DNA of 20,041 nt from Chitinophaga pinensis (GTDB taxonomy: Bacteria; Bacteroidota; Bacteroidia; Flavobacteriales; Flavobacteriaceae), in the NCBI GenBank assembly GCA_943324925.2, contig CALPNL020000015.1, positions 1 to 20,041 on the forward strand, given 5' to 3'. The position numbers and the translations under genes were made by a program. The notes under the pieces were generated by a model. The model did no database searches and was not told the origin of the DNA. It worked only from the letters and a program-made list of their open reading frames with translations. Shown one piece after another: positions 1 through 6,634 of the stretch; the first letter of the stretch is position 1; each line of letters starts with the position of its first letter.

Positions 1-156
1 ACTGGAATTCAAGACGATACCAATATCGAAGTGCTTTCCGGACTTAAAAAAGGAGATGTCGTTATTGTTGGACCTTACACCACAGTAACTAAAGACTTGA
101 ATTCTGGTGATAAAATTATTGTGAGCTCTGGAATTGAAAAACCAGAGAAGAAATAA
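1..156 (+). CDS. RND efflux periplasmic adaptor (HlyD family), 3' end only
   Basis: Only the last 51 codons are present, open from the left edge in frame 1 and ending in TAA. The residues run from TGIQDDTNIEV through LSGLKKGDVVIVGPY to a Lys/Glu-rich tail (EKPEKK). The 'EVLSGLKKGDVVIVGP' pattern followed by 'LNSGDKIIV' is typical of the membrane-proximal C-terminal domain of MacA/AcrA-type adaptor proteins, which link an inner-membrane pump to an outer-membrane channel. The family call rests on this short tail alone; the pump partner would lie outside the window. The gene is followed after 16 bp by tsaB on the same strand, so the two may share a transcript. Confidence 0.7.
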   Translation, partial: TGIQDDTNIEVLSGLKKGDVVIVGPYTTVTKDLNSGDKIIVSSGIEKPEKK

Positions 157-172
157 TATCTAAATTATCCTA

Positions 173-841
173 GTGACTTATATCCTTAATTTAGAAACGG
201 CAACTAAAAACTGTTCTGTATCAATTTCACAAGATGGAAAAACTATTTTGTGTAAAGAAATGGCAGAAGCGGGATATTCTCACGCAGAGAAGTTACATGT
301 GTTTATTGAAGAAAGTCTCAAAGAATCAAAATTATCCTTCAACGATTTATCTGCAATTGCAGTTAGTCAAGGACCAGGATCCTATACTGGTTTAAGAATT
401 GGAGTTTCAGCAGCCAAAGGCCTTTGTTTCGCATTGAATTTGCCTTTAATTTCGGTTGATACCTTACAGGTTTTAGCGTCTCAATTATCAATTACTGAAG
501 GAGTAATTATCCCTATGATTGATGCCCGAAGAATGGAAGTTTATTCGGCAATTTTCACTTTTAAATTCGATAAAATTAGAGAAGTTCAAGCTGAAATTCT
601 TACTGAAAATTCATTTAAAGGTATTTCTGAAACGATTCACTTTGTTGGAGATTGTGCTGAAAAAGCAAAAACAGTTTTAATGAGTAACCATTTTATTTTT
701 CATGAGGAAATTATTTATCCATCGGCAAATGAAATGGGTGTGTTGAGTTATCAGAAATTCCAGCAAAATGAGTTTGAAGATGTAGCCTATTTTGAACCAT
801 ATTACCTTAAAGATTTTATGGCTACAGTAACTAAAAAATAA
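173..841 (+). CDS. tsaB: tRNA threonylcarbamoyladenosine biosynthesis protein TsaB (YeaZ)
   Basis: TsaB is the non-catalytic partner of TsaD in the complex that transfers the threonylcarbamoyl group to A37 of ANN-decoding tRNAs in the cytoplasm. The 222-residue product has the ASKHA-fold N-terminus (ILNLETATKNCSVSI, residues 4-18) and the family signature GPGSYTGLRIG at 67-77, followed by SAAKGLCFALNLPLISVDTL. Length fits the family (about 220-230). The start is GTG at 173; no upstream in-frame ATG exists and the normal N-terminus (M-x-YILN-ET) begins here. It lies 16 bp after the efflux adaptor gene. Its TAA (839-841) abuts the opposing stop codon of the next gene at 842 with no intervening base, so there is no room for a separate terminator. 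Confidence 0.95.
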   Translation: MTYILNLETATKNCSVSISQDGKTILCKEMAEAGYSHAEKLHVFIEESLKESKLSFNDLSAIAVSQGPGSYTGLRIGVSAAKGLCFALNLPLISVDTLQVLASQLSITEGVIIPMIDARRMEVYSAIFTFKFDKIREVQAEILTENSFKGISETIHFVGDCAEKAKTVLMSNHFIFHEEIIYPSANEMGVLSYQKFQQNEFEDVAYFEPYYLKDFMATVTKK

Positions 842-2854
842 TTAAATTTTATTTAGTACTTCATTGAAATTGGAGGTTGGAAGCTGACAAGTTTGGTTTT
901 GGCAAACGTAAAACAACATTTCATTTTCTATATATCGGTCTTTTAGAAATGGCAATTCCGAAATTTTATTTGCAGCAGCAAGAAGTAAATTAGGATGGTA
1001 TTCCCGATTTATTTTAGTTAGGTATTCCATTGCCATTTCACCGCAAATACCCAATTCTTTTTGTTTTTCGGAATAGTTCATCAGAACATTCAACCAGTTA
1101 GAATAGGCCGATGGGTAATCAATATTGGAAATTATTTTTTTTAGCATTTTCATGCAAATGGATTCGTAATATTGATTTTGGAAATAGACACTCAATTGAA
1201 ACAAATTATTTGCCATAACTGAATTTGAAGCAGGAATTACATTGTCTTCGGTTTCAAAATGAGTTGCAATTAATGGGTCATCATTTTTGGAGGTAAAGGA
1301 GAAAAACTGCTCGGTTTCATCATAAAAATGATCAAAACAATAATCGGTTAGTTGCTTAGAAATACGTAGCCATTTTTCATCAATTGTTACTTCATAAAGT
1401 GATATAAAGGCCTCAATTACAAAACAATAATCTTCTAAATAGCCATTAATATTGGCGGTTCCATTTTTGTAATTATGAAGTAAATTACCTTCTGATAACA
1501 ATAATTTATCAATAATAAAATCAGCGTTTTTTAAAGCTATTGCCAAATATTTTTCATCACCCAATGCTTTAAATGCATCAATATATCCTTTTAGCATTAT
1601 TGCATTCCAGGAGGTTAATGACTTGTCGTCCAATCTTGGTTTGCTTCTTTTTTCTCTTTCATCAAAAAGTAATTTTTCCCAATTTTTTTTCTTGTTTTGT
1701 ATATCGGTGAGGTTTATTTTATTACTTTTTGCAATAGTTTCTAGGTCTTGATTTTGAATCAGTACGTAATTGTCATTTTCCCAATAACCAAATTCATTGA
1801 TATTAAAAACTTGACTAAATAAAGAAAAATCTTCGGTTATTATTTTTTCTAAATCAGATTGATTCCAAACGTAAAATGCACCTTCTTCCAAATGTCCATT
1901 ACGATCTAAACTATCAGCATCTAGGGCACTATAAAATCCGTTTTCATTATTTATTAATTCTCTCGAAACGAACTGAAGTGTTTTTTCAATAACCTCTTTG
2001 TACAATGGATTTTTGGTTAATTTATAAGCATCTGAATATAAAGATACCAATTGACCATTATCGTATAGCATTTTTTCAAAATGAGGAACATGCCATTTCA
2101 AATCGACAGAGTAACGGGAAAAACCCCCTTCAATGGTATCAAACAAGCCCCCATATGCCATTTTAGTCAGTGTTAAATTCACAAAGTCTAGAATGTCTTG
2201 TTTATTTTCTTGATGGCCGTATCGTAATAGAAATTTATAATTGTTTGGCATCATAAATTTTGGTGCACGTGCCATTCCTCCAAAATCTAAATCGAAACTT
2301 TTTTTCCATTTTTCAACTAGAGGTTCAATATAATTTTGGTTTAATTGTTCTGAGGTTATTTCAGTGTTTGAAAAATTCATACTGTTTATCCCAAGTTGTA
2401 ATTTTTCGGCATACTCAATCATTTTTTCAGGGTTTGACTGATAAATATGGTTTAATTTTTCAAGTGTTGAAATCCATTCCTCTTTTCTAAAATAGGTTCC
2501 TCCCCAAACTGGTCTTCCGTCGGGAAGTGCAACCACATTTAATGGCCAGCCGCCACGGCCAGTCATTATTTGAATCGCTTTCATGTAAATTGCATCTACA
2601 TCGGGGCGTTCTTCCCGATCGACTTTAATATTAATAAAATGTTGATTCATTGTTTTGGCCACATCTTCATTTTCAAAACTTTCGTGTTCCATCACATGGC
2701 ACCAATGACATGCGGAATAGCCAATACTAATGATAATTAGTTTATTGTTTTTTTGAGCTAGGGCTAATGAATCTTTGTTCCAAGCCTTCCAATACACAGG
2801 GTTATTTGCATGTTGCAAAAGGTACGGACTGGTTTCAGAAATTAGTTGGTTCAT
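842..2854 (-). CDS. Thioredoxin domain-containing protein, DUF255/YyaL (SPATA20-like) family
   Basis: This 670-residue protein has the DUF255 layout: an N-terminal thioredoxin-like domain (about residues 1-165) with a C-H-W-C motif at 49-52, then KVDREERPDVDAIYM and the GGWPLNV..PDGRPVWGGTYF block, followed by a long helical barrel resembling the (alpha/alpha)6 fold of sugar-processing enzymes. Barrel motifs include GLFDTIEGGFSRYSVD, WHVPHFEKMLYDNGQL, EGAFYVWN and the DDKSLTSWNAIMLKGY segment. A C-terminal pair of cysteines (VCQNQTCQLP) is also present. Length is normal for bacterial homologues. Family members are conserved but their biochemical role is not established, so no substrate is assigned. 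ATG at 2854 starts the conserved 'NQLI-ETSPYLLQHANNPVYW' beginning. Repeat element 1 lies in the 120-bp gap upstream. Confidence 0.93.
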   Translation of the reverse strand: MNQLISETSPYLLQHANNPVYWKAWNKDSLALAQKNNKLIIISIGYSACHWCHVMEHESFENEDVAKTMNQHFINIKVDREERPDVDAIYMKAIQIMTGRGGWPLNVVALPDGRPVWGGTYFRKEEWISTLEKLNHIYQSNPEKMIEYAEKLQLGINSMNFSNTEITSEQLNQNYIEPLVEKWKKSFDLDFGGMARAPKFMMPNNYKFLLRYGHQENKQDILDFVNLTLTKMAYGGLFDTIEGGFSRYSVDLKWHVPHFEKMLYDNGQLVSLYSDAYKLTKNPLYKEVIEKTLQFVSRELINNENGFYSALDADSLDRNGHLEEGAFYVWNQSDLEKIITEDFSLFSQVFNINEFGYWENDNYVLIQNQDLETIAKSNKINLTDIQNKKKNWEKLLFDEREKRSKPRLDDKSLTSWNAIMLKGYIDAFKALGDEKYLAIALKNADFIIDKLLLSEGNLLHNYKNGTANINGYLEDYCFVIEAFISLYEVTIDEKWLRISKQLTDYCFDHFYDETEQFFSFTSKNDDPLIATHFETEDNVIPASNSVMANNLFQLSVYFQNQYYESICMKMLKKIISNIDYPSAYSNWLNVLMNYSEKQKELGICGEMAMEYLTKINREYHPNLLLAAANKISELPFLKDRYIENEMLFYVCQNQTCQLPTSNFNEVLNKI

Positions 2855-2865
2855 GGTAAATTTTT

Positions 2866-2931
2866 TAGCCCAGATGGCAGTGAAAATCCCACGCTTTTGC
2901 GTGGATTGAAGCGAACAGCTGGATTAGCTTC
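2866..2931. repeat. Palindromic intergenic repeat, element 1
   Basis: The gap between the nfu-type gene and the DUF255 gene contains a structured sequence. A central hairpin has arms CCACGC (2889-2894) and GCGTGG (2899-2904) around a TTTT loop, extended outwards by AAT/ATT with a one-base bulge. Imperfect terminal inverted repeats TAGCCCAG (2866-2873) and CTGGATTA (2919-2926) bound it, and a T-run (2861-2866) and A-run (2932-2937) flank the whole. Read on the minus strand it aligns with element 2 near 15,000: the 18 bases at 2903-2920 match 15007-15024 at 14 of 18 positions, and the hairpin cores are nearly identical. Flavobacterial genomes carry many such intergenic palindromes; that statement is from memory, while the match between the two copies is seen here. 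It has no coding content. Confidence 0.75.
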
Positions 2932-2974
2932 AAAAAATAAAAAGCGATTTAAAATACTTCTATTATTATTGAAA

Positions 2975-3871
2975 TTATCCGTTGATAGCCTCCACTTTAA
3001 TATTTTCATCTTTCAGCATGTCTTTCAACATATTTTCAATTCCACTTTTTAGGGTAAAAGTAGAAGAGGGACAGCCGTTACACGCGCCCTGAAGAACCAC
3101 TTTTACTCTTTTTTCTTTTTCATCATAGGAATCAAAAAGGATATTTCCTCCGTCTGCTGCTACAGCTGGCTTAACATATTCCTCTAAAATATTGATAATT
3201 TGTTGGGAAGTAGTATCTAGATTATCAAAATTACTGATTTTTTGTTTTTCTAGTTTCTCCGTATTTTCGATTAAAGATTCGTCTAATACCGTGCCGCCAT
3301 TTTCTATGAAAAGTTTTATGAAAGAACGTAATTCAAGTGTAATTTGGTTCCAATCGTTGACTTCATATTTGGTTACCGAAATATAATTCTCGTCAATAAA
3401 AACCTCTTTCACATAGGGAAAACTGAATAATTCTTTAGCTAAAGGGGACGGCTTGGTTTCGTCAATATTTTTGAATTCAACCCCGGTTTTAGTTAACATT
3501 CTACTAACAACAAATTTTAGAGTTGCAGGATTTGGAGTGGTTTCACCATAAACGGTAATGGGTTGTTTTTTAAGTTTATTCTCATCAACTTTAATGATTA
3601 TTCCGCCGTCATTTACAAATTCTTCAATTTGTTCGGCAACAGCCTCTTGGACGTCTTCCCATTCTACAATTGAATATCTTTCAATAGCAACAAAATTTCC
3701 AGAAATATAAACTGTCTTTACAAAGGGTAAATAAAATAACTGCTGAGCCAATGGAGAATCTTTGGCCTCATCTATATTTTTAAATTCAAAATTCTCGTTT
3801 TGAGTAATAAAATCTGGGAATTCAAATTTTAATATGGTAGGATTTTGAGTGCTTTTTATTGCTATTTTCAT
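2975..3871 (-). CDS. NifU/Nfu-type iron-sulfur scaffold protein with two Nfu_N domains
   Basis: Likely an Fe-S cluster scaffold or carrier acting in the cytoplasm. From the start used here (298 aa) there are two tandem Nfu N-terminal domains, the first beginning KSTQNPTILKFEF and the second ETTPNPATLKFVV. They are clear duplicates: both contain EFKNIDE.K.SPLA..LF..P+VK.V+I and end in a GG. A NifU C-terminal domain follows, with VKPAVAADGGNI and the cluster-binding C-N-G-C motif near residues 264-267. I chose the ATG at 3871 (a second ATG is adjacent at 3874); the open frame continues upstream to an ATG at 3928, but those 19 residues (MKLFTFTAPN...) do not resemble the family. A possible -7 box TACCTTTA at 3917-3910, if real, would put transcription start downstream of the longer start. 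Confidence 0.88.
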   Translation of the reverse strand: MKIAIKSTQNPTILKFEFPDFITQNENFEFKNIDEAKDSPLAQQLFYLPFVKTVYISGNFVAIERYSIVEWEDVQEAVAEQIEEFVNDGGIIIKVDENKLKKQPITVYGETTPNPATLKFVVSRMLTKTGVEFKNIDETKPSPLAKELFSFPYVKEVFIDENYISVTKYEVNDWNQITLELRSFIKLFIENGGTVLDESLIENTEKLEKQKISNFDNLDTTSQQIINILEEYVKPAVAADGGNILFDSYDEKEKRVKVVLQGACNGCPSSTFTLKSGIENMLKDMLKDENIKVEAING

Positions 3872-3874
3872 CAT

Positions 3875-4229
3875 TTTAATTCTAATTATTTCCCTGAAAT
3901 TAGGAGCCGTAAAGGTAAATAATTTCATTAAATATTAAGAGCAATTTAGAAAATGATTGTGATGATTTTTTGTGAAAGTACCTTAACAATAAAATAGGAA
4001 CTTAAAGCGTTATTTAATTTCGAATAGCTGTAAATATATTAGGTTGTATTTGATAAGTAACTTAAAAATTTATATATTTGACCGGAATAAAAAAGAGTGC
4101 CTTAGATTTTTATCATATATAAGGAGTCGTTTTTCGATTTTCATATTTCTTTCATGAATTATAAATTTTGAAGAATTTATTTTGTTTTATTACCCCAATA
4201 TATTCCAATTCATAAAAGAATTATTAAAA
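3875..4229. other. Divergent intergenic region between the nfu-type gene and the porP/sprF-like gene
   Basis: This is the only gap longer than 300 bp once the two start codons are corrected. It is very AT-rich and serves both divergent genes. The right half contains a well-formed Bacteroidota promoter (4050-4080) followed by a leader of roughly 145 nt. The leader holds an AAGGAG stretch (about 4122-4127) that is not at working distance from any credible start, and a five-codon ATG...TGA micro-ORF at 4154 that looks accidental. I see no tRNA, conserved riboswitch shape or repeat in it. Confidence 0.6.
4050..4080 (+). promoter_or_regulatory. Bacteroidota-type promoter for the porP/sprF-like gene
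   Basis: A -33 TTG at 4050-4052 is followed after exactly 20 bases by TATATTTG at 4073-4080, a full match to the TAnnTTTG -7 box used by the Bacteroidota primary sigma factor. Transcription would begin near 4086, leaving a leader of about 145 nt before the ATG at 4230. Spacing and both boxes agree with the consensus, making this the best promoter in the window. Confidence 0.7.
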
Positions 4230-5228
4230 ATGAATATTAGAAAATTATACATTTTAGGTTTGATTTTTATTGCTCAATTTTCTTTCTCTCAGGAAGGAGT
4301 TGCGGTGTATTCAGATTATTTATCAGACAATTATTATTTGATTCACCCATCAATGGCGGGCGCTTCAACTTGTACCAAAATAAGATTAACAGCACGCAAA
4401 CAATGGTTTGAGCAACAAGATGCTCCGCAATTGCAAACCTTAAGTATTAATGGGCGTTTAGATGAAAAATCAGGTGTTGGTATGATACTTTTCAATGACG
4501 TGAATGGTTATCATTCTCAAAAAGGATTAAAATTGACCTATGCACATCACTTGATGTTTTCAAGAGACGAATCTGATTTGAATCAGCTTTCATTTGGTAT
4601 TAGCGGTGTAATGATTCAAAGTCAATTGGATGAAACTCAATTTAGAAATTCTGAAGATTATGATCCAATTGTTGATGGTACAATTGTTCAAAAAGAGTCT
4701 TATGTAAATTTTGATATCGGCGCCTCATATAATTATTTAGAATTTTTCTCTCATTTAACGGTTAAGAATGCTGTTGAGACCAGACGAAATATTTACACTG
4801 CTTATGAAAGTGATAATCTTAGAAAAGTAATTTTAAGTGCTGGATATACTTTTGGCGATGCTGATATTGTATTGTGGGAACCTTCGATTATGTTTCAATC
4901 GGTAGAAAAAACCAAAGAAAGTTCATTGGATTTTAATATTAAGGCCTATAAAAATTTCGAAGATGGGAAAATATGGGGAGGTTTATCATACCGAAGAAGT
5001 TTTGATGGTGCTCAATACATTAAAGGAAATGGATTAGCAGAACAAAAATTACAATATATAACACCTATATTAGGGTTAAATTATAAGAATTTCATGGTTG
5101 CTTATACTTATTCTCAATTGTTTGGAGATGTAAAGTTTGATAATGCAGGATTTCACCAAATCACTATTGGTTTAAATTTATTCTGTGAGCCAGAAAGATA
5201 TCACTGTAATTGCCCTGCAAATAATTAA
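4230..5228 (+). CDS. PorP/SprF-family outer-membrane protein (type IX secretion / gliding family)
   Basis: The 332-residue product begins with a Sec signal peptide (MNIRKLYILGLIFIAQFSFSQ, cleavage probably near the final SQ) and continues as an Asp/Asn- and aromatic-rich outer-membrane beta-barrel. The segment YLIHPSMAGASTCTKIRLTARKQW with following 'W...APQ-TLSINGRLD', then GVG-ILFND-NGYHSQKGL, is the hallmark of the PorP/SprF family (TIGR03519). These proteins work with type IX secretion and gliding components; SprF is needed for SprB adhesin delivery in F. johnsoniae. The C-terminus is Cys-rich (CEPERYHCNCPANN). I place the start at the ATG at 4230, since the signal peptide begins there; the open frame runs up to 4182 without a sensible N-terminus. 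There is no large SprB-like neighbour, so its partner is unknown. It forms a single-gene unit with its own promoter and terminator. Confidence 0.88.
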   Translation: MNIRKLYILGLIFIAQFSFSQEGVAVYSDYLSDNYYLIHPSMAGASTCTKIRLTARKQWFEQQDAPQLQTLSINGRLDEKSGVGMILFNDVNGYHSQKGLKLTYAHHLMFSRDESDLNQLSFGISGVMIQSQLDETQFRNSEDYDPIVDGTIVQKESYVNFDIGASYNYLEFFSHLTVKNAVETRRNIYTAYESDNLRKVILSAGYTFGDADIVLWEPSIMFQSVEKTKESSLDFNIKAYKNFEDGKIWGGLSYRRSFDGAQYIKGNGLAEQKLQYITPILGLNYKNFMVAYTYSQLFGDVKFDNAGFHQITIGLNLFCEPERYHCNCPANN

Positions 5229-5245
5229 AAACTATTAAAATATTC

Positions 5246-5273
5246 AGTCCCGCTTCGTCGGGACTATTTTTTT
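5246..5273 (+). terminator. Rho-independent terminator after the porP/sprF-like gene
   Basis: A perfect 7-bp stem, AGTCCCG (5246-5252) with CGGGACT (5259-5265), encloses a six-base loop CTTCGT and is followed by A and seven Ts (5267-5273). It begins 17 bp after the stop codon and its T-run ends only 5 bp before the next ATG at 5279, so it may also limit expression of that downstream gene. Confidence 0.9.
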
Positions 5274-5278
5274 AAATT

Positions 5279-5797
5279 ATGTTGATAAAAGCTGTAAACG
5301 GAAAATCTCCCTCAATTCCTGAGGATTGTTATGTTGCTGAAAACGCTACGATTGTTGGCGATGTTTCTTTTGGAAAATCTTGTAGTGTTTGGTTTAATGC
5401 CGTAATTCGAGGAGATGTCAATTTTATTAAAATAGGCAATAAAGTCAATATTCAAGATGGGGCAGTAGTTCATTGCACGTATCAAAAGCACCCTACAATT
5501 ATTGGTAATAACGTTTCTGTTGGACATAACGCCATTGTTCATGGTTGCACGATTCATGATAATGTACTAATTGGTATGGGTGCTATTGTAATGGATAATT
5601 GTATTATCGAAAGTAATTCAATTGTTGCTGCTGGCGCTGTGATTACTCAAAATACGGTGGTGCCATCGGGAACTATTTGGGCTGGAGTTCCTGCTAAAAA
5701 AGTAAAAGATATAGATCAATCCGACTTTGCTGGTGAAATTGAAAGAATATCCAATAATTACACTATGTATTCCAGTTGGTTTAAAGAGGAAAATTAA
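5279..5797 (+). CDS. Gamma-carbonic-anhydrase-family hexapeptide-repeat protein (YrdA/PaaY-like)
   Basis: A 172-residue left-handed beta-helix protein. Imperfect hexapeptide repeats ([IV]-x-G-[DN]-[VN]) run from about residue 23 to 135. The three zinc-ligand histidines of the gamma-carbonic anhydrase family are present at about 65 (VVHC), 83 (VGHN) and 88 (IVHG), with the last two at the usual five-residue spacing; the R-G-D at 44-46 and Q59-D60 match the conserved active-site region. Homologues are trimeric metal-binding proteins, some with carbonic anhydrase activity and others without, so activity here is not certain. The start ATG gives the normal N-terminus (MLIK.VNGKSP.IPEDCYVAENA). It sits just 5 bp after a strong terminator, with no clear promoter between. 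Its stop overlaps the opposing murI stop by 4 bp (TTAA). Confidence 0.92.
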   Translation: MLIKAVNGKSPSIPEDCYVAENATIVGDVSFGKSCSVWFNAVIRGDVNFIKIGNKVNIQDGAVVHCTYQKHPTIIGNNVSVGHNAIVHGCTIHDNVLIGMGAIVMDNCIIESNSIVAAGAVITQNTVVPSGTIWAGVPAKKVKDIDQSDFAGEIERISNNYTMYSSWFKEEN

Positions 5798-6570
5798 AAG
5801 TCTCTTTTTGTAATTCTATAGTTATCTCCCAAAATATCGTTAAGCACTTTCGGATCGACATTGGAATAGAACTCACATTTCCCTTTTTCCAAATTAGTTA
5901 AACCGTTTTGGCTTTGTAACACTGCTAGCGTCTGTTTTGCAACGGCTTCTCCTGAATCTATTATTTGAATAGTTTTAGGGAGAATTTGTTTAATTTTTGG
6001 GATTAAATAGGGATAATGACTACAGCCCAATACTAAGTAATCAATATTTTTTTCAATCATTGGCTTCAAATAGGAAACTAAAAGTTCCTCCATTTTAGGG
6101 CTGTTTATTTCGCCATTTTCAATCAATTCAACTAAACCATAACCTATTTGCTCTATAATATTTGTTTCCTGATAGAGGGCAACTGTTTGATTAAAAAGGG
6201 AGCTACTTAGGGTTCCTTTTGTTGCTAGAATACCAATTGTTTGTGTTTTAGAATGGGTAGCTGCGGGTTTTATAGCGGGTTCTATTCCAATGAACGGAAC
6301 ATCGTAGGATGCACGAAGTTCATTAATGGCATTTGTAGTAGCGGTATTACAAGCTACAACAATTATTTTGCAATTATTTTCTAATAATAATTCGGTATTT
6401 TTTTTGCTAAGAGCAATAATCTCTTCCTTAGATTTTTCTCCGTATGGGGCATTTTTGCTATCGGCGAGGTAAATGGTATTTTCATTCGGCATCAATTGGT
6501 GGATGGCTTTCCAAATGGAAGTACCTCCAATTCCTGAATCAAACAAGCCTATGGGATTCGTATTACTCAT
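5794..6570 (-). CDS. murI: Glutamate racemase
   Basis: Converts L-glutamate to D-glutamate for the peptidoglycan stem peptide in the cytoplasm. The 258-residue protein has the N-terminal FDSGIGG motif (residues 10-16; proton-relay Asp11 and Ser12), the first catalytic cysteine in VVACNTAT (Cys74) and the second in LGCSHYP (Cys183, with His185). YLADSKNAPYG matches the conserved substrate-binding loop. Length is normal and the protein looks complete. The ATG at 6570 is preceded by a TACATTTG box only 4 bp away, suggesting a leaderless or nearly leaderless transcript. The upstream ompH operon is ended by a terminator whose T-run overlaps this box, so murI is probably transcribed separately. Convergent with the carbonic-anhydrase-like gene, overlapping by 4 bp. 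Confidence 0.96.
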   Translation of the reverse strand: MSNTNPIGLFDSGIGGTSIWKAIHQLMPNENTIYLADSKNAPYGEKSKEEIIALSKKNTELLLENNCKIIVVACNTATTNAINELRASYDVPFIGIEPAIKPAATHSKTQTIGILATKGTLSSSLFNQTVALYQETNIIEQIGYGLVELIENGEINSPKMEELLVSYLKPMIEKNIDYLVLGCSHYPYLIPKIKQILPKTIQIIDSGEAVAKQTLAVLQSQNGLTNLEKGKCEFYSNVDPKVLNDILGDNYRITKRDF

Positions 6571-6574
6571 GAAA

Positions 6575-6582
6575 CAAATGTA
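6575..6582 (-). promoter_or_regulatory. Possible -7 box for murI
   Basis: Read on the minus strand this is TACATTTG, a perfect TAnnTTTG box, ending 4 bases before the murI ATG. Transcription from it would start at or next to the ATG. No TTG is found 19-21 bases upstream, because that interval is filled by the terminator hairpin, so the call rests on one box only. Confidence 0.35.
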
Positions 6583-6610
6583 AAAAAAAACTGCTCATAT
6601 TATGAGCAGT
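6581..6610 (-). terminator. Rho-independent terminator of the bamA-ompH operon
   Basis: A perfect 9-bp stem, arms ACTGCTCAT (6590-6598) and ATGAGCAGT (6602-6610), has a 3-nt loop. On the minus strand it is followed by a run of nine Ts (6590-6582, the first in the stem). It starts 24 bp beyond the ompH-2 stop. On the plus strand the stem is followed by five Ts, but no plus-strand gene reads into it. Confidence 0.9.
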
Positions 6611-6634
6611 TTTTAATTATTTATTTGACTGTAA

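Noticed and set aside
2260..2490. Other open frames on the strand opposite known genes (for example here, 3192-3386, 5312-5557, 10292-10519, 11550-11798, 18566-18748)
   Set aside because: Each lies fully or almost fully inside a well-supported gene on another frame and has no recognisable domain.
2846..3052. Plus-strand open frame of 68 codons between the DUF255 and nfu-type genes
   Set aside because: It crosses repeat element 1 and the antisense 3' end of the nfu-type gene, with no protein-like conservation pattern.
4154..4171. Five-codon ATG...TGA micro-ORF and an AAGGAG stretch in the porP/sprF leader
   Set aside because: The AAGGAG lies nearly 30 nt from that ATG, and Bacteroidota rarely use Shine-Dalgarno pairing; one short frame in AT-rich DNA is expected by chance.
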